A stretch of DNA of 64,000 bases from Adlercreutzia shanghongiae (GTDB lineage: Bacteria > Actinomycetota > Coriobacteriia > Coriobacteriales > Eggerthellaceae): NCBI RefSeq assembly GCF_035830635.1, contig NZ_JAYMFI010000013.1:1-64000 (forward strand). The letters run 5' to 3'. Below are positions 55,684-64,000 of the stretch, piece by piece (the stretch's first letter is position 1; each line of letters opens with the position of its first letter). A model generated the notes under the pieces. It searched no databases and was not told where the DNA came from. It saw nothing but the letters and a program-made list of their open reading frames with translations. The position numbers were made by a program, and so were the translations under genes.

Positions 55684-58600
55684 ATGGCTAATACTACGCA
55701 AAATCATCAGAATTTGACGTCGCCAGATGCGCGGTCTGGGGCGTTCGATACCGACGCCCATTGGCATACGCGCGTGCGCGCAGATACCGTGCCGGTGAAC
55801 AGCTTCACCACGAAGACGTGGGCGAAGGTGCTCTCGGTGTGCCTGTCGCTGCTGTTGGCCTTCACGATGTTCGATGCCACGGCGCTCACCTCTTACGCCG
55901 ATGAGGTGTCCGACGAGGCCACCCCGCTCACGAACGGCGAGGAGGCGCCTGCCGATAGCGACGCCGACCCCGCGCCGGATACCTCTTGGGCCACGGCGCT
56001 GCAGAACGCCGACATCGATGCCGACAGCTTGTCGGCGCTGCTGCCCGGCGAGCTGGTAGGCGCCGAAGAGGTGCTGCCTCAGGTGACGGCTGCCACCGAA
56101 GGAGCTATCGTCGCCGATATCGCCGGTCGCGTCGCGCCGAACCTGGTGGCCTACGGCAAGCCGTTCTCGGCCTCCCAGGGCTTCTTTGTGAAGGACGGTG
56201 CTGTTAAGGCCGATTTCGAACTGGGCGATTTGGGCACGCTGCTCGAGGGCGGCTTTGTGGCCGGCTCCAAAGCGGGCGACCGCTTCGTGCTCACCATGGA
56301 GGCGCCCTTCCTGTACACCGACGCCGAGGGCAACGTGGCCTCCACCTACTCCGAGGAGGAGTGGCGCTACCGCACCATGCTCTCTGACGTAGCCGACGCC
56401 ATCGTCTCCGGCGAGCAGGGCGCTCCCGCCGACGCCGATCAGGCCGTGCAGGCCGCCGCGGCCCGCGCTGCCGATCAGAACGTTCCCGCCGACGCCATGC
56501 GCGCCGCGGTGTTTGCCGAGGCGGTGCCCGAGGGCTGGTCTGTCTTCCAGGAACATGACGGCGCCTATCTCTCGGTGACCGACGATATGATGGCTGCCGG
56601 CGTTTCGGGCCGCCTGGTGTTCCGCTACGACGCCAACGACGGCAAGCTCGATGCGGCGGCGAATCTGCCCCAGCTGAGCCTTGGCCTGGTCGGCGGAGTA
56701 CCTGAAGGTACTCCCGTATCCGTCTACTACGGATACGAATACCACTCCTTCACTGCCCAAGCCGTTGAAGGCGAACCGGCCCCCGAGCCCCAGTACGGCG
56801 ACGTCAAGCGCGGCGCCGCGGGTGCTTACGGCCTTACCAACGAGATCAACGACTCCGCCGCCGCCATGGCGGCATCCGTCGTTTCGGCGAACATGCCCCG
56901 CACCGAGAATGGCACGGGCAAAAGCTACCTCGCGCACACCGTCACCTACGCCGTGCCGGAAAATGCCCCGAGCGCCTCTGCCATCGCGCTGGGCGCTCTG
57001 TACCCGGCCGACGCCCAGGGCCGCGGCGCCCTGGCCCTGGAGACGCTCATGGCCTATGCCGTCGACGAGGACGGCAACCCTGCCCCGAACAGCACCGATG
57101 GCGTTGTGGACACAAGCGACGAGGCCCGCAAGGACACGTCCTTTGTCGGCGTGCCCGGCAAGGGCGGCATTATCGTGCTGGATGTAACCGGCCTTACCGA
57201 GGAGCAGGTTGCCTCCATCGACCCGATGAAGGCCTCCAGCATCGAGGCGCTGGACCTTGAGCCCATCGCCTACTCAGTGGCTTCCGACGGCCGCATCCAG
57301 CTGGCCCGGGGCGGCAGCGAGGGTGCTATTGATCCCGGTCAGAGCCGCACCCTCTATATTGCCGCGCCTTACCGCGAGGCCGACGTGACCTTCGAGGGTG
57401 ATGCCGCCGAGTCTCTCCCGGTGACGGCGGTCTTCGATGCCCAGATCTCGACGGTTGCCTCGGGCGACAACGTGGTGCTTGCCCAATGCTTCACCGACCA
57501 CCCGGTGTTCTCCGCCGCCGAGCCCGGCAGCGCGTTTTTGACCGACGAGGAAGAAGAAGAGGCCAAGGCCAACCAGCCCGAGCTGCCCGGCCTGCCCACC
57601 ATTGCGCCGAAGACCGACGATGAAGCCGACGACGAGGGCGAGCAGGCCGACAAGCCCGTGAAGACCCCCGAACCGGTGGAAATTCCCGAGCCCGCCCTTC
57701 CGGCCGATAACTACCGCAACCACCCCGAGTCCGCTCCGGTGATGCTGTTCACCGCCGCGACGGGGGCAAGCTATCTGGCGAGCACTTATGCCGCGGCTCC
57801 CGCCATCAAGCCCTTCGCTAACGAGAAGGTGGAGAAGCTCCCCGACACCTACCTGGACCCGAACCTGCACATCGGCAACGGCACCCCGGTCGACGGCGCC
57901 ACCAACACGGTGATGATTAAGACGAGCGAGCAGGTGTTCATGTCCCTGCAGCCGAACCCCACCTACAAGTCCGGCTACCTGGGTAAATCCGACATCTTCG
58001 AGATGGACGATCGTCGCGAGGCGGCGGTTATCTTCCGCTTGGATATTCCGTACCTCTACTTCAACAACAAGGGCTCGGTGGAAACGCTGGATGCCGCCGA
58101 GTGGGAGAAGAAGAACACCGAGGCTCAGGCCCCCGACCTTAAGTTCAAGAACGACCACCAGCGCCTGGTTTACAAACCCGACACTGACGCAATCAACCGC
58201 TACGACTTCTCCCAGGATGGCAAGAACTGGTATACCGTGGAGGAGATGACCGACCCCAAGGACGGCTACATTCAGAAGGGCCTGTCGGGCACCTGGTACG
58301 TGCGCTACAAGGGCACGGGCGACAAGCTCTACCAGCTGCACCCCGACGCTCTTACCCTGTCAGGTCGGGTGTACTTCGAGGGTACCGTGCCTGACAACAC
58401 GGGTGCGACCATCCTGCTCGGCTACGAGTATCAAACGTTCACCAACGCCGACCGCACCGAGAAGATTGGCTATCAGCCCACTACGGTGGAGCCCGGCCGC
58501 AAGCGTGCCGATGGTGCCCAGAACGTGCTGCGCGCCACCTTCATCCAGACAAACCTGAAGTGGGAGATCAACCACTCCTCCCTGAATACCCCGGTTCTGT

Positions 58601-61600
58601 GGGACCACTACAACTACGCCGTGTACAAGGTGGAAGTTGAGAACCAGTCCGACACCCGCGACTCGGAAATCGACTTCATTAACTACGTGCTCTTTTTCAA
58701 CGCTGCTACCGGCTCCACCTCGGGCATTCGTGCCGAGGATTTGCTCACGTGGAAGAGCACCGACCAGGGCAATACCTTCAACAAGAACAACAATGTCAAG
58801 TACGAAGAAATCGGTGCTGTCTATATCGGCAAGCCCAAGCAGGGCGGCGCTCTTATTTACGATGTGTCGAAGCTGACCGATGAGGAGATTCGCCAGATTG
58901 ACATGGTGGACTTCTCCAATGTGGCGGATTTCGACCTGAAGGAGCTGTCCTACGGCACCGGCGGCAAACCCGGCCAGATCACGGTGGATATTCGCGAGTC
59001 GGAGATGCCCTTCGGCAAGCATCTGTTCTCCCATACCGCTGCGGCGAACAAGTCGGCGGGCGACGACTTTGAGCCTCCGGAGGACGAGTCGAATCGTCAT
59101 ACGCTTCTGGTGGCCATGCCCTACACCACGAACTACGGCAACGGTTCGGGGGGTTACACCAGGGCGAAGCTGCAAACTAATGCCACGGTAAACTTCGGCA
59201 ACCGCGGCTACGACAATGATGGCAACTCCAACGACTACCAGTGGATGAAGGACAAGATCCTCTATTCGAGCTTCCAGGCACCGAAGTTCGATGTGGCCCT
59301 GAAGAAATGGGCTCGCAACGTGGACAACCCGGCGAGCAAGTCCGAAAGCGAGTATGCCCCCCTCGGCGAGATGGTCACCTACACCATCGACTCCATGGCC
59401 AACAAGGGCAATACGCCGCTGTTCGGCCTTAAGGACTCAACCACCTACGGCCCCGAGCTGTCCGACAAGCTGCCCGAGGGCTTCCAGCTGTCCGGCGTCA
59501 CGGTGCGTGTTGACGCGAGCGGCGAATCGAAGCTGGTCGGCGAGAAGGACCAGGCCCATCGCAGCGCGGATTTGTCCGACTGGTACGACACCAAGTCGGG
59601 CAGTGCCGTGCTGCAGTTCGAGGTACGCGACGCCGCGGGCAACGTCTCCTGGAAGAACCTTCCTGCGGGCTTAACGGAAATCGAACGCGCCGCGGATGAT
59701 AGCTACGCCATCTACCGTATCGGCGAGGTGGACGATGTGAAGGGCGGCATTGCCGAGCAGCTGGAAGCGGCCCGCATCGCGGCCATTCCGGGCCACCATG
59801 CCCAAAGCGGGGCAAATCCGACCTTCACCCATGAGTTCACCGGCACGTTCCGCTTGCTGTTCAAGCACTCGCTGCCGGCCGATACGGCCATCGCCAGCTC
59901 CGTTGACGTGACGGGCCTCATGATGGAGCGCCGCTCCAACGGCCCCAACGGCCGCTACCAGAACGGTGCCGACATCACCTACGGCAAGCGCCTGTGGACG
60001 GTTAATCCCGATGGCTATGTCCAGGATAAAGTGACTACCCCGGGTGCCTTCGCCGACTTCAACCCGCGCGACCCCGAGCCCATCGATAACACTTACGCGT
60101 TCTCGATGTACGACGGCTCCGGTTCGGCGGACGTGAACATGGCCACCGAGGCGAAAAACCGCAATGCCCTGGTGGACACGGGCAACGCCGGCTATCGCTT
60201 CAAGTTCGGCAATAACTCCAAGTCGCGCATGGCGCCGGCCGTTATTGAAATCGGGCCGGTGCCCGATGGCCGCGACCCCATCACAAGTCCCGGCGGCGGG
60301 GTGACCATTCCGTCGGTGAAGACGCCCAAGTTCGTGGCGAATCAAATCCGCCTCGGCGCGGGCTTCTTCGGCACCGACCCCACCGCGGTGGTCGACACCA
60401 TCACGCTCACCTATTACGCCACGATGGAACCCGCCGATGTGACCAAGCTCACGACCACCGTGAAGCTTTCCAGCTTCAAGCAGGAAATGAAGATGGTGGA
60501 CGGGGTGGCCACGCCTACGGGCTACTATTATTACGACCTGCCCAAGAGCATCGGGTATTTGTCCGGCATCAAGATGGAGCTTGAGTCCTTCAAGAAGAAC
60601 ATGACCGTGGATGCCGCCAAGGCCACGGTGGAAATTAAGGGCATGCCGGTGGATGTGGGCGATATCACTGTGGGCTCTTCCATCCGCACCGACTATCTGA
60701 ACCCGAATTCGAACATCACCAAGACCGATTCGGCCACGCTGCATTCCATGTACGTGCCCATCAAGCCCGAAGTGAACGCCTCCTACGGCTGGGTGGATAA
60801 TACCGGCACCACGAGGGCCAACACCGCGGTGCCCTACCGCTGGGGCGACATGGACGATGAAATCGCCTACTTCCGCTACGACTTGTCCAACAACTCGAAG
60901 TACGAGATGAAGGACTTCGATATCGATGCGGTGGTGAACGGCACGGCCAAGCAGAACGACGGCACGCGCGACGCGTGGCGCGGCTTCATCACCCGCTCGG
61001 TGGTGATCCCCGGCTTCTCCTACGGCGAAACCAACATCTACGATGCCAACGACAACGTTTCCGGCACGGAGACGCGCTGGCACTACAACTATGGCTCGGT
61101 TACGTCGGTCGATGTCTTCGACGGGCACAACGCCACGGCGACCATCATGAAGGCCGAAGACGCCATCGACCCCAACGGCAGCTACGACATCGAGAATGTC
61201 ATTAAAGCCATGCCCCAAGCGGGCGGCACCCATACCTTCGCCGACGGCACCACCCTTACCCTTGATGCCAGCGGCACGGTTACCCTGAAGGTGGCCACCG
61301 ACGGCATTGTGAACGGAAAGCAGTCGGCCGACGCGGCAGAGAAGGCCCCGGTGAAGATGGTGCGCGTGCGCTTCGGCCGCGTGTACAAAGAGATCACGAA
61401 CGCCAACTGCCCGAGGGTGTACCTGTACGGGCGCGCCGATACCCACAGCAACGTGCGCACCGATGTGCACGCCTTTGCCACCACGGCGGTATACGGCCCC
61501 GATATGCAACTGCCGAAGGGCGTGCGCAAAGAGGGCAACAGCCGCAACTATATGGAGCACAACGCCACCATGACCGTCGGCACCTTCGGCTCTTCCATCG

Positions 61601-64000
61601 CGTGGACGGTGACGAAGAACAAGGATGTGCGCCCGAACGTCGGCACCGAGAATACGGGTCAAAACGTTGAGGTGGCCAACTACTCCGATGGCAACTCCTA
61701 TAACTTCACGTTGAAGAACACCGGGCTGAACCGCGCCGACAATGCGACGGTTTCGGTGAACATCGATGATTTGAGCCCCTATCTGACAGAGCCGGTCAAC
61801 GACGTCCAGGGCTTCAAGACCCGCACCGTCACCTTCAACGAGGCTCTCTTCAACTTCGGCTCGACGGTGCGCGTAGATAACACGCCGGCGAAGCTGGGCA
61901 GCGCCCTGGAGAAGGCCACGTTCTACTTCCGCGATGTCATCGACGATGGCGCCGGCAACATGAGCGTCGTGGCCAAGGGGCAAACCGTCGAGCTGACCCT
62001 GGCCGAGCTGCAGGCGGCGTTCTCTGCCACCAAGGATGCCAACGGCAACTTCGCCCTGGATATGACTAAGGACAAGTTCGCCGCGATGGCCGACTTGTAC
62101 CTGGAGCGCATCGAGCTGACCTATAGCGAAGTGGACCCGCACTTCGCCGCCAGCGACAAGCACGTAAATGCCGACAAGAACCGCGATATCGCCATCAAGC
62201 TTACGGGCAAGGTGAACCATTGGTACGGTCCGAAGGGCAACAAGTTCTCCGAGGGCACCATTTCCGGGCAGAACGCGCCCGTCGAGTACTCGAAGGTGCG
62301 TGCGACCCTCGATATTACCCAGACCGCGCCTTTGGACAACCCGAAGAACCGCAATTACGCCCAGGCCTTCTTCAAGGTGTACTTCCCCGCCATGGCGGTG
62401 CGCAGCTATGGCCAGTACGGTCCCGACGAGAAGCTGAAGGAGTACTACAACAGCCACACCTACGGAAGCGGTAGCTGCTCCGATGGCTCCTACACCTTAA
62501 CGGCGGTGCCCTACGACCGCGACTTCAAGATGTGGGTGAACCTGTACAACGAGCGCAACGTGTCCACCTTGGACGATGTCGATGTGACGGTGAAGCCGCC
62601 CATGGCGTTCGATAACTCGCTCGATCTGGACAACAACGTCACCGGCGACTGGGTGGGCTTCCATACCACGAAGGTTACTATCAATAAGGAACTCTTCGAG
62701 GTGTTCAGCCACGGCACCGTGGGTACGATTCGCTTTGTCGGCAAGCCCGAGGGCATCGATACTCGCAACGCAAGCGATATCGTGTGGGAGCTTAAGCCGG
62801 ACGCCGCCTACCTCGCCCAGGACCGCACCAAGGTGCCGGCTGCCGAGGCTCTGCCCGATTACTTCGAGGACGCAGACGGCCATCAGTTCACCTTCGATGC
62901 CGAGGGTGACTTGGTCGTCACCGAGAAGGACCTGCGCGACCATGGCATCATGAACCTCACCCAGGTCAAGCTCATCAGCTGGCAGGACATGGATGTAGAT
63001 AATTCCAGCAATCGCAATGAGCAGAACATCGTGCTGGAGGGCTTCAGCGATCAGAACTTCGACAGCTTCCGTAATCTGAATGCGTCGTCTCAGAACTTCC
63101 TGCTGAAGCTGCGCGGTCCCAAGGCGAACCCGGCCGACACCACGGACTTGAGCACGCCTTTGGGCATTGCGGTGTCCAAGGGCATGACCGGCACGCCCGT
63201 GACGCGCACCGATATCTCCCAGATTTATATGTCGAAGATGTACTTCGATACCATCAACCGTGCGGGTCTCTACGATTCGAACAACGGCGGCAACACGAAC
63301 CCTGTCAACAACGGCCATCGCTTCCAGCTGAACAACCTGGGCTCGTGGGACAGCTGCCACAGCCGCCACAATTCCAGCTATGCCTCCGATGCCGAGTACA
63401 ACTATGCCCTGGATGTGGGCTACAAGTCCCAGGTTTCGCTGCTGGCCGACTTCCGCCAGGTGAACAATTACTACAACGAGGGCGCCCCCGAGCGCACCTG
63501 CCACTGGGAGCGCAACAACAACGGCATGTCCTACACCGGGCCGCAGACGTTCAACACCGGCATGGTGCTGCACATGACCCAGACCATGCCCAACGGGTAT
63601 TTCGATTCCTACTATCTGAAGATTCACCGTACGGCAGCACCTTACTTCGATAAGATCACGGTCACCTACTCCGACGGCAAGACGCTGGAGGTGACGGGTG
63701 ACGAGATCAAGGAGCTGCTCGCGGGCACAGATGCCGACTCCAAGGAAACCGACCGCTATGTCGATGGGGAGAAATACTTCCGCTTGAATCTTCTGGCCCG
63801 CGACGCTGCCGATGAGCCCGCGGCGTCGTTCGGTGCCGCCGCGCCGCTTTCCGACTCCTATCGCCATCCCTTCGACGACTACGAGAACGTGAATGTGACG
63901 GCGCCGGGCACGCCGAAGTTCACCGTGAAGAAGATCGATTACGTCATCCGCATCAACCAGCATCAGTTCGCCACGGGCGAGAACCGCTACATTTCCGGCG
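55684..64000 (+). CDS. Giant secreted surface protein, 3' end beyond the window
   Basis: Frame 1 stays open from ATG 55684 (behind ACGGAGCAG; ATG 55657 is an alternative) to the last base: 2772 codons without a stop. Signal peptide ~residues 40-75 (AKVLSVCLSLLLAFTMFDAT, ALTSYA|DE). The body is Asn/Asp/Thr/Tyr-rich beta-sandwich-like sequence without Cys-rich or catalytic motifs, with several DUF11-like segments (LGEMVTYTIDSMANKGNTPL; YSDGNSYNFTLKNTGLNRAD), an acidic linker near 57545-57650 (DEEEEEAKANQPELPG; DDEADDEGEQAD), and repeated TLTYYAT / LTYSEV / VTYSDG strands. It is probably an adhesin or stalk. A sortase signal may lie past the window edge. Confidence 0.9.
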   Translation, partial: MANTTQNHQNLTSPDARSGAFDTDAHWHTRVRADTVPVNSFTTKTWAKVLSVCLSLLLAFTMFDATALTSYADEVSDEATPLTNGEEAPADSDADPAPDTSWATALQNADIDADSLSALLPGELVGAEEVLPQVTAATEGAIVADIAGRVAPNLVAYGKPFSASQGFFVKDGAVKADFELGDLGTLLEGGFVAGSKAGDRFVLTMEAPFLYTDAEGNVASTYSEEEWRYRTMLSDVADAIVSGEQGAPADADQAVQAAAARAADQNVPADAMRAAVFAEAVPEGWSVFQEHDGAYLSVTDDMMAAGVSGRLVFRYDANDGKLDAAANLPQLSLGLVGGVPEGTPVSVYYGYEYHSFTAQAVEGEPAPEPQYGDVKRGAAGAYGLTNEINDSAAAMAASVVSANMPRTENGTGKSYLAHTVTYAVPENAPSASAIALGALYPADAQGRGALALETLMAYAVDEDGNPAPNSTDGVVDTSDEARKDTSFVGVPGKGGIIVLDVTGLTEEQVASIDPMKASSIEALDLEPIAYSVASDGRIQLARGGSEGAIDPGQSRTLYIAAPYREADVTFEGDAAESLPVTAVFDAQISTVASGDNVVLAQCFTDHPVFSAAEPGSAFLTDEEEEEAKANQPELPGLPTIAPKTDDEADDEGEQADKPVKTPEPVEIPEPALPADNYRNHPESAPVMLFTAATGASYLASTYAAAPAIKPFANEKVEKLPDTYLDPNLHIGNGTPVDGATNTVMIKTSEQVFMSLQPNPTYKSGYLGKSDIFEMDDRREAAVIFRLDIPYLYFNNKGSVETLDAAEWEKKNTEAQAPDLKFKNDHQRLVYKPDTDAINRYDFSQDGKNWYTVEEMTDPKDGYIQKGLSGTWYVRYKGTGDKLYQLHPDALTLSGRVYFEGTVPDNTGATILLGYEYQTFTNADRTEKIGYQPTTVEPGRKRADGAQNVLRATFIQTNLKWEINHSSLNTPVLWDHYNYAVYKVEVENQSDTRDSEIDFINYVLFFNAATGSTSGIRAEDLLTWKSTDQGNTFNKNNNVKYEEIGAVYIGKPKQGGALIYDVSKLTDEEIRQIDMVDFSNVADFDLKELSYGTGGKPGQITVDIRESEMPFGKHLFSHTAAANKSAGDDFEPPEDESNRHTLLVAMPYTTNYGNGSGGYTRAKLQTNATVNFGNRGYDNDGNSNDYQWMKDKILYSSFQAPKFDVALKKWARNVDNPASKSESEYAPLGEMVTYTIDSMANKGNTPLFGLKDSTTYGPELSDKLPEGFQLSGVTVRVDASGESKLVGEKDQAHRSADLSDWYDTKSGSAVLQFEVRDAAGNVSWKNLPAGLTEIERAADDSYAIYRIGEVDDVKGGIAEQLEAARIAAIPGHHAQSGANPTFTHEFTGTFRLLFKHSLPADTAIASSVDVTGLMMERRSNGPNGRYQNGADITYGKRLWTVNPDGYVQDKVTTPGAFADFNPRDPEPIDNTYAFSMYDGSGSADVNMATEAKNRNALVDTGNAGYRFKFGNNSKSRMAPAVIEIGPVPDGRDPITSPGGGVTIPSVKTPKFVANQIRLGAGFFGTDPTAVVDTITLTYYATMEPADVTKLTTTVKLSSFKQEMKMVDGVATPTGYYYYDLPKSIGYLSGIKMELESFKKNMTVDAAKATVEIKGMPVDVGDITVGSSIRTDYLNPNSNITKTDSATLHSMYVPIKPEVNASYGWVDNTGTTRANTAVPYRWGDMDDEIAYFRYDLSNNSKYEMKDFDIDAVVNGTAKQNDGTRDAWRGFITRSVVIPGFSYGETNIYDANDNVSGTETRWHYNYGSVTSVDVFDGHNATATIMKAEDAIDPNGSYDIENVIKAMPQAGGTHTFADGTTLTLDASGTVTLKVATDGIVNGKQSADAAEKAPVKMVRVRFGRVYKEITNANCPRVYLYGRADTHSNVRTDVHAFATTAVYGPDMQLPKGVRKEGNSRNYMEHNATMTVGTFGSSIAWTVTKNKDVRPNVGTENTGQNVEVANYSDGNSYNFTLKNTGLNRADNATVSVNIDDLSPYLTEPVNDVQGFKTRTVTFNEALFNFGSTVRVDNTPAKLGSALEKATFYFRDVIDDGAGNMSVVAKGQTVELTLAELQAAFSATKDANGNFALDMTKDKFAAMADLYLERIELTYSEVDPHFAASDKHVNADKNRDIAIKLTGKVNHWYGPKGNKFSEGTISGQNAPVEYSKVRATLDITQTAPLDNPKNRNYAQAFFKVYFPAMAVRSYGQYGPDEKLKEYYNSHTYGSGSCSDGSYTLTAVPYDRDFKMWVNLYNERNVSTLDDVDVTVKPPMAFDNSLDLDNNVTGDWVGFHTTKVTINKELFEVFSHGTVGTIRFVGKPEGIDTRNASDIVWELKPDAAYLAQDRTKVPAAEALPDYFEDADGHQFTFDAEGDLVVTEKDLRDHGIMNLTQVKLISWQDMDVDNSSNRNEQNIVLEGFSDQNFDSFRNLNASSQNFLLKLRGPKANPADTTDLSTPLGIAVSKGMTGTPVTRTDISQIYMSKMYFDTINRAGLYDSNNGGNTNPVNNGHRFQLNNLGSWDSCHSRHNSSYASDAEYNYALDVGYKSQVSLLADFRQVNNYYNEGAPERTCHWERNNNGMSYTGPQTFNTGMVLHMTQTMPNGYFDSYYLKIHRTAAPYFDKITVTYSDGKTLEVTGDEIKELLAGTDADSKETDRYVDGEKYFRLNLLARDAADEPAASFGAAAPLSDSYRHPFDDYENVNVTAPGTPKFTVKKIDYVIRINQHQFATGENRYISG

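Noticed and set aside
59671..62457. 928-residue ORF opposite the giant gene
   Set aside because: Shadow frame; the sense frame has a signal peptide, ribosome site and continuous opening over 8.3 kb.

Overview
The window is GC-rich, high-coding-density DNA from an anaerobic actinobacterium, most likely Coriobacteriia / Eggerthellaceae (Eggerthella, Gordonibacter, Adlercreutzia or a relative). This is an inference from gene content: a DmsABC-type reductase beside a membrane-spanning LuxR regulator, a split MetH, sortase-anchored and giant secreted surface proteins, and a uppS-cdsA-dxr-rseP-ispG-proS block. No rRNA gene or species marker is present.

Layout. 1-5.6 kb is an accessory array of RHS-type polymorphic-toxin C-termini, each followed by a candidate immunity gene. 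At least three cassettes share one pre-toxin linker, and two of them carry frameshifts. 5.8-11 kb holds a large HD-domain dGTPase, a lipoprotein, two small XRE regulators (one with a palindromic operator) and an Rpn-family nuclease. 11.2-24.3 kb is the conserved core: pyrH, frr, uppS, cdsA, dxr, rseP, ispG, proS. It is split between dxr and rseP by an inverted gene for a 1267-residue sortase-anchored adhesin. 24.4-29.5 kb carries a phasin-like protein, rlmB, a YacP-type NYN protein and a three-gene cluster of membrane HTH proteins ending in a DUF4097-like protein. 29.6-37.1 kb has an HtrA protease, a VWA/DUF2201 + MoxR-type AAA+ pair and a divergent leucine-rich-repeat protein. 37.3-45.1 kb is a DMSO-reductase-like respiratory locus (membrane LuxR regulator, dmsA, two dmsB-like genes, TorD/DmsD chaperone, dmsC-like anchor). 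45.5-53.4 kb holds a YfcE-like phosphodiesterase, metF, a separate MetH-activation-domain gene, metH, a small conserved ORF, an Mrp ATPase and tRNA-Ala(GGC). From 53.8 kb to the window end are a PrsA-like foldase lipoprotein and a giant secreted surface protein (over 2770 residues, still open at 64000).

How genes work together. The dms genes form one complete respiratory complex with maturation chaperone and a likely dedicated regulator. metF supplies 5-methyl-THF to MetH, whose reductive-activation domain is a separate polypeptide. The foldase lies directly upstream of a giant exported protein it could help fold. VWA and MoxR proteins are a classic AAA+/adaptor pair.

Repeats are the most distinctive aspect. 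They include two copies of a ~155-bp MITE-like element, a REP-like family, a 40-bp hairpin tandem array, a 39-bp tandem array, a 102-bp minisatellite inside metH, a recurring in-frame EGG-T-P-EG linker peptide in three proteins, and four parS-half-site-like octamers exactly 21 bp apart inside a gene.
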